DNA from: Clostridiales bacterium UBA1752
GTDB lineage: Bacteria; Bacillota; Clostridia; Oscillospirales; CAG-382
DNA: 5,868 nucleotides
Assembly (NCBI GenBank): GCA_002314835.1
Contig: DCHM01000049.1
Location: 1 to 5,868 of the forward strand
Reading direction: 5' to 3'
Position numbers and translations under genes: made by a program. Under the pieces are notes generated by a model, which saw only the letters and a list, made by a program, of their open reading frames with translations, searched no databases and was not told the DNA's origin. This document shows positions 1 through 5,773 of this stretch, in pieces (the stretch's first letter is position 1; each line of letters opens with the position of its first letter).

Positions 1-858
1 TGGCACTTTGTCAAGGGCAACCTTGCAGATAAAGCACTGATCGAAAAGCTTTTTACCGACTACAAATTTGACGTCGTAGTCAACCTTGCCGCACAGGCAG
101 GAGTACGCTATTCCATCACAAACCCCGACGTATATATCGAGTCAAACATCATCGGTTTTTACAACATTCTCGAGGCGTGCCGTAATCATCCGGTAGAGCA
201 CCTCGTTTACGCTTCGTCGTCTTCGGTTTACGGCTCCAACAAAAAAGTCCCCTACTCCACCGACGACAAGGTTGACAACCCCGTTTCGCTATATGCGGCG
301 ACAAAAAAGAGCAACGAGCTATTGGCTCACGCTTACTCAAAGCTATATAATATTCCGTCAACGGGGTTGCGTTTCTTTACGGTTTACGGTCCCGCAGGCC
401 GCCCGGATATGGCTTATTTCGGCTTTACAAACAAGCTATTAAAAGGCGAAACAATACAGATTTTCAATTACGGCAACTGCAAGCGCGATTTCACTTACGT
501 TGACGACATAGTCGAAGGCGTAAAGCGCGTCATGCAATGCGCCCCCGAAAAGAAAAACGGTGAGGACGGTTTGCCGCTTCCTCCGTACAGAATTTATAAC
601 ATCGGCAACAACAGCCCCGAAAATCTGCTCGATTTTGTCACCATATTACAGGAAGAGCTTATACGCGCAGAGGTTTTGCCAAAGGATTACGATTTTGAAG
701 CACACAAAAAGCTCGTCCCGATGCAACCCGGAGACGTTCCCGTGACTTATGCCGACACCACCGCGCTTGAAGCAGATATGGGCTTTAAACCCAATACGAG
801 CCTGAGGACAGGACTACGCAGATTTGCCGAGTGGTATAAAGAGTTTTATAAAGTTTGA
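1..858 (+). CDS. UDP-glucuronate 4-epimerase (NAD-dependent SDR family), 5'-truncated by the window edge
   Basis: This enzyme interconverts UDP-glucuronate and UDP-galacturonate in the cytoplasm through a C4 keto intermediate on bound NAD. The reading frame is open from base 1, giving 285 residues before TGA. About 60-70 N-terminal residues, including the GxxGxxG NAD loop, lie upstream of the window. Visible extended-SDR features, in fragment numbering, are NLAAQAGVRYS (28-38), the serine run ASSSSVYG (71-78) that supplies the catalytic Ser/Thr, and YAATK (98-102) with the catalytic Tyr98 and Lys102. LRFFTVYGPAGRPDMA (123-138) and RDFTYVDDI (162-170) follow, and MQPGDVP (241-247) sits near the C-terminus. 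The GPxGRPDMA signature is typical of the UDP-GlcA epimerases rather than GalE. The ATG at 322 is internal, since conserved sequence continues upstream of it. The next gene, UDP-glucose dehydrogenase, starts 13 nt downstream and makes its substrate, which supports the call. Confidence 0.93.
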   Translation, partial: WHFVKGNLADKALIEKLFTDYKFDVVVNLAAQAGVRYSITNPDVYIESNIIGFYNILEACRNHPVEHLVYASSSSVYGSNKKVPYSTDDKVDNPVSLYAATKKSNELLAHAYSKLYNIPSTGLRFFTVYGPAGRPDMAYFGFTNKLLKGETIQIFNYGNCKRDFTYVDDIVEGVKRVMQCAPEKKNGEDGLPLPPYRIYNIGNNSPENLLDFVTILQEELIRAEVLPKDYDFEAHKKLVPMQPGDVPVTYADTTALEADMGFKPNTSLRTGLRRFAEWYKEFYKV

Positions 859-859
859 C

Positions 860-864
860 AGGAG
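860..864 (+). promoter_or_regulatory. Ribosome binding site of the UDP-glucose dehydrogenase gene
   Basis: AGGAG lies 7 nt before the ATG at 872 and starts just after the epimerase stop codon. It fixes the start codon and indicates translation as part of the same mRNA. Confidence 0.8.
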
Positions 865-871
865 ATAAAAA

Positions 872-2056
872 ATGAAGATAGCAGTTGCAGGAACAGGCTA
901 CGTAGGTCTGTCTATGGCTTGCCTTTTGGCACAGCACAATTCGGTAAAAGCGGTGGACATAGTCCCCGAAAAAGTCGAGCTTATCAATAGCAAAAAGTCA
1001 CCTATCGTTGACAAAGAAATAGAGGAATATCTGGCAACCAAAAACCTCGACCTCGTCGCCACAACCGACGGTAACAGTGCATACAAAGAGGCTGATTTGG
1101 TTATTATTTCGACACCAACAAACTATGACGAAACTAAAAACTATTTTGACACCTCTTCGGTCGAAGCGGTCATTCAGCAGGTTATTGCGGTCAATCCCGA
1201 CGCCATAATGATAGTCAAATCGACCGTCCCCGTAGGCTTTACAGAGGACGTCAGACAAAGATACAGCTGTGACAACATACTCTTTAGTCCCGAGTTTTTG
1301 CGTGAAGGCCGTGCTTTGTACGACAACCTATACCCGTCGAGAATCATCGTCGGCGTGCCTGTCAAAAACGCGAGACTGCACAAAGCCGCCGAGACTTTTG
1401 CAGGTCTGTTAATGGAAGGCGCACTAAAATCGGACATCGAAGTCCGCTATATGAATCCCACCGAAGCCGAGGCAGTCAAGCTGTTTGCCAACACTTACCT
1501 TGCGCTCCGCGTATCGTTTTTTAACGAGCTCGACACCTACGCCGCCATTCGCGGACTTGACACAAAGTCGATTATCGAGGGCGTAGGACTCGACCCGCGT
1601 ATCGGCTCGCATTACAATAACCCTTCTTTCGGCTACGGCGGCTATTGCCTACCCAAGGATACCAAGCAGTTACTCGCAAACTACAACGACGTGCCGCAAA
1701 ACATTATTTCCGCCATCGTCGCAGCCAACAGCACGCGCAAGGACTTTATCGCCGACCAAATCATCTCGCGCAAGCCAAAGGTTGTGGGCATCTATCGCCT
1801 CACGATGAAGGCAGGCAGCGATAACTTCCGTCAATCCTCCATCCAGGGCGTTATGAAGCGTATCAAAGCCAAGGGCATAGAGGTCGTTATTTACGAGCCG
1901 ACGATGAAGCAGGACGATTTCTTTAACAGCCGCGTTATCCGAGATATAGATACTTTTAAGACTATCTGCGACGTAATACTCGCAAACAGATACAACGACG
2001 ACCTTGCAGACGTGCTCGACAAGGTTTATACGAGAGACCTGTATTTCAGAGACTGA
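872..2056 (+). CDS. ugd: UDP-glucose 6-dehydrogenase
   Basis: This cytoplasmic enzyme oxidises UDP-glucose to UDP-glucuronate with two NAD+, via a thiohemiacetal on cysteine. The 394-residue product has the usual length of short bacterial Ugd enzymes. The N-terminal Rossmann domain begins at once with GTGYVG (7-12). STPTNYD (80-86), STVPVG (117-122, with Thr118) and SPEFLREG (139-146, with Glu141 and Glu145) follow. The central dimerisation helix has EAVKLFAN (200-207, with Lys203 and Asn207). The active-site segment FGYGGYCLPKD (253-263) carries the nucleophile Cys259 and Asp263. These match the catalytic set known from Streptococcus pyogenes Ugd. The NYDxxxNYFDTSSVE stretch (84-98) favours Ugd over UDP-ManNAc dehydrogenases. 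The C-terminal UDP-binding domain is intact. The gene sits 13 nt after the epimerase that uses its product, so the pair forms a UDP-glucose to UDP-galacturonate supply module. Confidence 0.96.
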   Translation: MKIAVAGTGYVGLSMACLLAQHNSVKAVDIVPEKVELINSKKSPIVDKEIEEYLATKNLDLVATTDGNSAYKEADLVIISTPTNYDETKNYFDTSSVEAVIQQVIAVNPDAIMIVKSTVPVGFTEDVRQRYSCDNILFSPEFLREGRALYDNLYPSRIIVGVPVKNARLHKAAETFAGLLMEGALKSDIEVRYMNPTEAEAVKLFANTYLALRVSFFNELDTYAAIRGLDTKSIIEGVGLDPRIGSHYNNPSFGYGGYCLPKDTKQLLANYNDVPQNIISAIVAANSTRKDFIADQIISRKPKVVGIYRLTMKAGSDNFRQSSIQGVMKRIKAKGIEVVIYEPTMKQDDFFNSRVIRDIDTFKTICDVILANRYNDDLADVLDKVYTRDLYFRD

Positions 2057-2075
2057 AATTATCAATATGTTTTGT

Positions 2076-2080
2076 GAGGT
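2076..2080 (+). promoter_or_regulatory. Ribosome binding site that selects ATG 2086 over GTG 2074
   Basis: GAGGT is complementary to the 16S rRNA tail and lies 5 nt before the ATG at 2086. It overlaps the in-frame GTG at 2074, which has no comparable site upstream. The ATG is therefore the better start. Confidence 0.6.
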
Positions 2081-2085
2081 TCGCA

Positions 2086-2958
2086 ATGACCAAAGGTTTT
2101 GTCACAATAGCCACGGGCAAAAAGCAATATTTTGACATAGCAAAAAACCTTTTGCTGTCATACCGCTTATTTGCCAAAGAGCCGCTGCCTTTTGCGTTGA
2201 TAACGGATAAAGCGAATGACGTTACCGCGCTGTTTGACGACGTGATTTTGCTGTCAAACGCTCATTGCAGCTATCTCGACAAGCTGGAGCTAATGCGTAA
2301 TATCCCTTATGACAAAACGATTTTTATCGACGCTGACTGCTTGGCTTACGGAGATTTAAACGACTTGTTCAGCGTGTTTGACGGAGCAGATGCCGTATCA
2401 TGTTTCGGCAGGGTTTATGATTCAAACTCTGCCGATGGATGGTTTGAATGCGCCAAGCTACCCGATGATTACAAGTCAAAAGTTTCATACGCTTTGGGTC
2501 TGCACGGAGGAGTATATTACTTTAAAAAATCAAATAAATTAGACGCCGTTTATCAGTCGGCAAACGAGGTTTTAGAGCGGTACGGCGACTTTGGGTTTAA
2601 GCTGTTTGACAAGCCTGCAGACGAGCCTATTGTTGCTCTCGCAATGGCAATAAACGACTGCAAGCCACTCCCCTACGAGCGCTTTGCTCTGAGCTGTTTT
2701 TGGCGCGATAAATTAAAGCTTAATATTAAGCGTGGCAAGGCTTTTGACTCTAGCAAGCAAAAAATCAAGCTCGTCCATTTTGCGACCAGAAACACGCTAT
2801 CTGCCGCTTATAAAAAAGAGTCGGAGACGCTTGAACTGCTAACAAAAAAACGCACCGGATTACTCGTTTTGGCGGTTTATATCAGGTACGCTTTCAGGTC
2901 ACTTTTTGAGTTTGCCACCCGATGCAAAGTATGGCTTTTGCTCAAAATAAAACATTGA
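2086..2958 (+). CDS. GT-A fold (GT8-like) glycosyltransferase, specificity unknown
   Basis: This is a probable cytoplasmic or membrane-associated nucleotide-sugar glycosyltransferase of 290 residues. The start follows FVTIATG (5-11), a typical first strand of GT-A enzymes. YDKTIFIDADCLAYGDL (75-91) contains the DxD-type metal and donor motif Asp82-Ala-Asp84, in the same setting as family 8 transferases. LHGGVYYFKKS (139-149) resembles the GT8 segment that normally reads NSGVxxxN. DEP (179-181) and a late KLVHFATRNT (228-237) would fit the C-terminal metal-binding His of GT8, here His231, but the usual HFxGxxKPW form is not preserved. The last 35 residues are rich in Lys/Arg and hydrophobic residues and could dock to the membrane. 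The gene starts 29 nt after ugd and ends just before a terminator, so it is the last gene of the uronate module. Transfer of galacturonate or glucuronate is a guess from context only. GT family assignment is moderate. Confidence 0.75.
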   Translation: MTKGFVTIATGKKQYFDIAKNLLLSYRLFAKEPLPFALITDKANDVTALFDDVILLSNAHCSYLDKLELMRNIPYDKTIFIDADCLAYGDLNDLFSVFDGADAVSCFGRVYDSNSADGWFECAKLPDDYKSKVSYALGLHGGVYYFKKSNKLDAVYQSANEVLERYGDFGFKLFDKPADEPIVALAMAINDCKPLPYERFALSCFWRDKLKLNIKRGKAFDSSKQKIKLVHFATRNTLSAAYKKESETLELLTKKRTGLLVLAVYIRYAFRSLFEFATRCKVWLLLKIKH

Positions 2959-2964
2959 TTTACC

Positions 2965-2990
2965 TCTCGCCTATACGGCGAGATTTTTTT
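2965..2990 (+). terminator. Intrinsic (rho-independent) terminator
   Basis: A perfect 7-bp stem, TCTCGCC (2965-2971) with GGCGAGA (2977-2983), closes a 5-nt loop TATAC and is followed directly by seven T residues (2984-2990). It begins 6 nt after the glycosyltransferase stop codon, so it ends the epimerase-ugd-glycosyltransferase mRNA. Confidence 0.93.
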
Positions 2991-3073
2991 GCTTTTTAGA
3001 CTAAATTAAGATTTGTCCAAAATTTACAAATCGTTAATACAAGTATTGTTTTGCTCACTCTTCTTTTGCATAC

Positions 3074-3120
3074 AAAAAAGCCTTGCAACTGCCGGCATTT
3101 TGGACGGATGTCGCTTTTTT
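3074..3120. repeat. Inverted repeat with A-run and T-run arms
   Basis: AAAAAAGC at 3074-3081 is the exact reverse complement of GCTTTTTT at 3113-3120, separated by 31 nt. The inner part pairs poorly; the best pairing seen is CCG 3092-3094 with CGG 3105-3107. It might be a weak terminator acting in either direction, or the remains of a small repeat element. Neither role can be shown here. Confidence 0.4.
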
Positions 3121-3132
3121 ATGGTTATTGTC

Positions 3133-3150
3133 AAAAACACGCCCGTTTTT
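3133..3150. repeat. Short inverted repeat upstream of the promoter
   Basis: AAAAAC (3133-3138) and GTTTTT (3145-3150) are exact inverted repeats around a 6-nt centre, ACGCCC. The element ends 11 bp before the -35 box. It could be a regulator site or a weak hairpin, but the low complexity of the arms makes chance plausible. Confidence 0.3.
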
Positions 3151-3161
3151 CGTAAAATTAC

Positions 3162-3190
3162 TTGACTGTATTGCATCCTTGTGATATAGT
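3162..3190 (+). promoter_or_regulatory. Sigma-A-type promoter P1 with extended -10
   Basis: The -35 box TTGACT (3162-3167, 5 of 6 consensus) is followed by a 17-bp spacer and the -10 box TATAGT (3185-3190, 5 of 6). A TG one base before the -10 (3182-3183) makes it an extended -10. Transcription should begin near 3197, giving a leader of about 60 nt before the aminotransferase ATG. It lies after the terminator and in the right direction to drive the pgl-like genes. Confidence 0.82.
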
Positions 3191-3199
3191 AAATATAAT
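3171..3199 (+). promoter_or_regulatory. Overlapping candidate promoter P2
   Basis: TTGCAT (3171-3176, only 3 of 6 consensus) lies 17 bp before a perfect TATAAT (3194-3199). It repeats the spacing of P1, shifted by exactly 9 bp. The weak -35 and the AT-rich surroundings mean P1 alone may be the working promoter. Confidence 0.4.
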
Positions 3200-3241
3200 T
3201 ATAAGTATGTGTAGAAATATGCAAACTGTAAAATCCTTATC

Positions 3242-3247
3242 AAAGGT
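3242..3247 (+). promoter_or_regulatory. Ribosome binding site of the aminotransferase gene
   Basis: AAAGGT lies 9 nt before the ATG at 3257. It is a modest Shine-Dalgarno match but is the only one near the start, and supports this ATG. Confidence 0.5.
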
Positions 3248-3256
3248 CATATATTT

Positions 3257-4534
3257 ATGCTAAGCAATAATAATTTTAAACCGTTTTGCAAAAAGGTGTG
3301 GCTCTCAACTCCTACGCCTCATAAAGAAATGATGCAATACATTCAAGAGGCGTACAATACTAACTGGATGTCAACAGTTGGCGAAAACGTCAACGAGGTC
3401 GAGCGCATTGCCGCAGAAAAATCCGGCATGAAATATGCCGTTGGCCTTTGCAACTGCACTTCGGCACTACACCTTTGCGTAAAGCTGGCAGGTGAAAAGC
3501 TCTACGGTAAGCCCGCAGTCGGGCATGGCACGTTGCAAAGCAAAAAAGTCTTTTGCACCGACATGACCTTCTCGGCTACTCTTAATCCCGTAGTGTACGA
3601 AGGCGGCATCCCCATATTTATTGATACCGACGAAAGCACTTGGAGCATGGACCCCGCAGTGCTCGAAAAAGCCTTTGAGCTTTATCCCGATGTCAAGCTC
3701 GTCGTATGTGCCGAGTTATACGGATTCCCGGGCAGAATAGACAGAATAAAAGAAATATGCAACAAGCACGGTGCTTTGCTCATAGAGGACGCCGCCGAAG
3801 CTTTAGGCGCTACCGTTGACGGCAAGCAATGCGGCTCTTTTGGTGACTATTCAGCCATCAGCTACAACGGCAACAAGATTATTACCGGTTCATCCGGAGG
3901 CTGCCTGCTCACAAACAGTCTTGAGGACGCAAACCAAGCACGCAAGTGGAGCACTCAGTCAAGAGAAGCGGCGCTTTGGTATCAGCACGAGCAAATCGGC
4001 TACAACTATCGCATGAGCAACTTTGTGGCAGGTGCAGTCAGAGGCCAGTATCCTTATCTCGAAGAGCACATCGCACAAAAGAAAGTCGTTTTTGAACGTT
4101 ATAAAGAAGGTTTCAAAGGTCTGCCAATCAAGATGAATCCCATAGGCGAAGGCACTACTCCAAACTATTGGCTTTCGGCACTCATCATTGACAAAGACGC
4201 AATGTGCAAGCAAGTAAGAGACGACACCGAGGCATTTTACGTTCCCGAGCACGGCAAGTCCTGCCCGACCGAAATACTCGAGGCTCTCGCGTCAATCAAT
4301 ACCGAAGGGCGCCCGATATGGAAGCCTATGCACATGCAACCCATGTACCGTATGCACGACTTTATCACAGTCGAGGGATATGGCAGAGCTAAGACCAACG
4401 AGTATATTTCCGGCACCGTTTACGACGTCGGAGCCGATATTTTTAACAGAGGCTGCTGTCTGCCCAGCGACAACAAGATGACAGAAAGTCAGCAGGACGT
4501 CATTATACAAGTTATCAGAGCTTGCTTTGATTGA
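3257..4534 (+). CDS. DegT/DnrJ/EryC1/StrS-family PLP-dependent sugar aminotransferase, PglE-like
   Basis: This protein is a cytoplasmic PLP enzyme that should transfer an amino group, usually from glutamate, to the C4 keto group of a UDP-4-keto-6-deoxy sugar. Its 425 residues are about 40 more than Campylobacter PglE (386). Family landmarks are NWMSTVGENVNEVE (36-49), GLCNCTSALHL (63-73) in place of the common NGTxAL phosphate-binding loop, TDMTFSATLNPV (101-112) and the cofactor-ring motif IEDAAEALGA (176-185, with Asp178). The lysine motif is SYNGNKIITGSSGG (202-215), with Lys207 forming the Schiff base. IGYNYRMSNFVAGA (247-260) is the usual partner-subunit segment. Extra residues occur around 81-98 and possibly in the C-terminal third, where WKPMHMQPMY (355-364) is recognisable. 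It is the first gene after promoter P1. The downstream phosphoglycosyltransferase and acetyltransferase point to a bacillosamine-type pathway. Exact substrate is inferred. Confidence 0.9.
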   Translation: MLSNNNFKPFCKKVWLSTPTPHKEMMQYIQEAYNTNWMSTVGENVNEVERIAAEKSGMKYAVGLCNCTSALHLCVKLAGEKLYGKPAVGHGTLQSKKVFCTDMTFSATLNPVVYEGGIPIFIDTDESTWSMDPAVLEKAFELYPDVKLVVCAELYGFPGRIDRIKEICNKHGALLIEDAAEALGATVDGKQCGSFGDYSAISYNGNKIITGSSGGCLLTNSLEDANQARKWSTQSREAALWYQHEQIGYNYRMSNFVAGAVRGQYPYLEEHIAQKKVVFERYKEGFKGLPIKMNPIGEGTTPNYWLSALIIDKDAMCKQVRDDTEAFYVPEHGKSCPTEILEALASINTEGRPIWKPMHMQPMYRMHDFITVEGYGRAKTNEYISGTVYDVGADIFNRGCCLPSDNKMTESQQDVIIQVIRACFD

Positions 4535-4536
4535 CG

Positions 4537-4540
4537 GGTG
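4537..4540 (+). promoter_or_regulatory. Ribosome binding site supporting ATG 4547 of the phosphoglycosyltransferase
   Basis: GGTG, within CGGGTG, lies 6 nt before ATG 4547 and overlaps the in-frame GTG at 4538. The match is modest, but with the ATG start the conserved residues fall at the same positions as in Campylobacter PglC. Confidence 0.45.
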
Positions 4541-4546
4541 TGTCGA

Positions 4547-5170
4547 ATGTACGCAAAGTTTATAAAGCGTTTGCTTGATTTTTTGCTCAGCCTTTGTGCT
4601 ATCGCCGTGATGTCTCCGATCTTGATTATACTTACGGTAATCGGCACGATTTTTATGAGCGGTAATCCGTTTTTTTGCCAGCCTCGCCCGGGCAAAGGCG
4701 AAAAGATATTCAAGCTCGTTAAGTTCCGCACGATGTCAAACAAAAAAGACAAATCGGGCAACCTTTTGCCTGACGAAGCACGCCTCAATAAATACGGCAA
4801 AATATTACGCAGCACGAGCCTTGACGAATTGCCCGAGCTGTTTAACATACTGATAGGCAATATGGCATTAGTCGGCCCGAGGCCGTTGCTCGTCAAGTAT
4901 CTGCCGCTGTATTCAAAAGAGCAGCACAGGCGTCACGATATTCGTCCGGGGCTGACGGGATATGCACAGGCTCATGGCAGAAACACTCTGACGTGGGAAG
5001 ACAGATTTGCCATGGACGTCTGGTACACGCAAAACGTTTCTTTTGCACTTGATTGTAAGATTATCCGCGATACATTCAAGGCAGTAATCAAGCGTGAAGG
5101 GATAAATTCATCAAGTGCCGCAACGATGGAGGAGTTTAAGGGCTCTCCCGCGGGCACTTTGCAGGAATAG
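4547..5170 (+). CDS. Monotopic phosphoglycosyltransferase (initiating sugar-1-phosphate transferase), PglC-like
   Basis: This enzyme moves a phospho-sugar, probably a UDP-activated HexNAc or diacetylbacillosamine, onto undecaprenyl phosphate at the inner face of the membrane and so starts a lipid-linked glycan. At 207 residues it has the minimal PglC size (about 200), without the extra membrane helices of WbaP-type enzymes. The N-terminus FIKRLLDFLLSL (5-16) leads into a hydrophobic re-entrant helix broken by Ser23-Pro24, as in PglC. PRPG (47-50), FKLVKFRTM (55-63) and STSLDELPELFN (89-100) with the catalytic dyad Asp93-Glu94 follow. LVGPRPLL (108-115), RPGLTGYAQAHGRN (133-146) and DVWY (157-160) complete the fold. 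The numbering of the Ser-Pro kink and Asp-Glu dyad equals that of Campylobacter PglC when ATG 4547 is used, so that start is preferred to GTG 4538. The gene follows the aminotransferase by 12 nt. Confidence 0.94.
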   Translation: MYAKFIKRLLDFLLSLCAIAVMSPILIILTVIGTIFMSGNPFFCQPRPGKGEKIFKLVKFRTMSNKKDKSGNLLPDEARLNKYGKILRSTSLDELPELFNILIGNMALVGPRPLLVKYLPLYSKEQHRRHDIRPGLTGYAQAHGRNTLTWEDRFAMDVWYTQNVSFALDCKIIRDTFKAVIKREGINSSSAATMEEFKGSPAGTLQE

Positions 5171-5174
5171 GAGG
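5169..5174 (+). promoter_or_regulatory. Strong ribosome binding site overlapping the upstream stop codon
   Basis: A perfect AGGAGG shares its first two bases with the TAG stop (5168-5170) of the phosphoglycosyltransferase and lies 6 nt before ATG 5181. It decides the acetyltransferase start and suggests close translational linkage of the two genes. Confidence 0.88.
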
Positions 5175-5180
5175 CTATTT

Positions 5181-5762
5181 ATGAACGTTAAAGTCATTAT
5201 CATCGGCGCAGGCGGACACGGCCGCGTAATAGCCGACATAATCCGTGCAAACGGTGATACCGTGCTCGGTTTTCTTGACGACGACAATACAAAAGACGTC
5301 TTAGGCTCAATCAGCGATTACTCAAAATACGCCGACGCATATTTTATCGTCGGTATAGGCAATAACGCACTACGCAAAAAGCTATCTGCCCTGCCTGTAA
5401 AATGGTACACGGCTATTCATCCCTCTGCGATAGTGTCGCCGTCTGCCGTCATAAGCGAAGGAACTGCGATTATGCCAAATGCGGTCATAAATGCAAACGC
5501 CGTCGTAGGCAAGCATTGCATCGTCAATACTGGCGCCATCGTAGAACACGACGACAACATAGGTGACTATTCTCACGTTTCGGTAGGAGCCAAAATCGGC
5601 GGCACCGTCAAGGCTGGGCAATCGGTTTGGATAGGTATCGGAGCCACCGTTATCAATAACGTCACTATCTGTGATGAATGCACGATAGGCGCAGGTGCCG
5701 TGGTTATCGACAATATCACTACGAGTGGTATATACGTCGGTGTCCCTGCAAAAAAGCATTAA
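5181..5762 (+). CDS. PglD-like sugar O/N-acyltransferase (left-handed beta-helix, NeuD/PglD family)
   Basis: This cytoplasmic enzyme probably acetylates the C4 amino group of a UDP-amino-dideoxy sugar with acetyl-CoA, the last step toward UDP-N,N'-diacetylbacillosamine. At 193 residues it is close to Campylobacter PglD (195). The N-terminal sugar-nucleotide domain opens with IIIGAGGHGRVIADI (6-20) and has FLDDD (31-35). From about residue 78 onward, hexapeptide repeats such as IHPSAIVSPSAVI form the left-handed beta-helix. NTGAIVEHDDNIGDYSHVSVGA (116-137) holds the probable catalytic base His123 and His132, which keep the 9-residue spacing of His125 and His134 in PglD. The end, GIYVGVPAKK (183-192), is the family's usual terminus. 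An upstream in-frame ATG at 5115 would add 22 residues encoded inside the preceding gene and is rejected. It lies 10 nt after the phosphoglycosyltransferase. NeuD-type O-acetylation is the main alternative; the neighbours favour PglD. Confidence 0.93.
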   Translation: MNVKVIIIGAGGHGRVIADIIRANGDTVLGFLDDDNTKDVLGSISDYSKYADAYFIVGIGNNALRKKLSALPVKWYTAIHPSAIVSPSAVISEGTAIMPNAVINANAVVGKHCIVNTGAIVEHDDNIGDYSHVSVGAKIGGTVKAGQSVWIGIGATVINNVTICDECTIGAGAVVIDNITTSGIYVGVPAKKH

Positions 5763-5773
5763 AAAGTTTATTT

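Larger units (their letters stand above)
2991..3161. other. Non-coding AT-rich intergenic segment between two transcription units
   Basis: The gap between flanking genes is 298 bp. This part, after the terminator and before the promoter, shows no ORF with a ribosome binding site and a recognisable product. It holds two inverted repeats (3074-3120 and 3133-3150), listed separately. Just before the -35 box there is an A/T-rich stretch (3151-3161) that could act as an UP element. Confidence 0.6.

Noticed and set aside
322..858. Separate 178-residue gene starting at ATG 322
   Set aside because: The same frame is open to base 1 and encodes conserved epimerase sequence including the serine and Tyr-xxx-Lys catalytic motifs upstream of 322, so this ATG is internal.
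1670..2086. 138-residue minus-strand ORF opposite ugd
   Set aside because: It is the antisense shadow of a clearly conserved coding region, with no recognisable product. Other long minus-strand ORFs (4489-4896, 5382-5759, 3959-4252, 1174-1437) are shadows for the same reason.
3024..3224. 66-residue minus-strand ORF in the intergenic gap
   Set aside because: It overlaps the promoters, has a low-complexity N-terminal part, no clear ribosome binding site and no recognisable family.
3197..3256. Riboswitch or structured leader before the aminotransferase
   Set aside because: The leader is only about 50-60 nt, AT-rich, and I could not find a stable hairpin or a known riboswitch core in it.
5115..5180. 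22-residue N-terminal extension of the acetyltransferase
   Set aside because: It is encoded within the 3' end of the phosphoglycosyltransferase gene, has no family similarity, and a perfect AGGAGG precedes ATG 5181.
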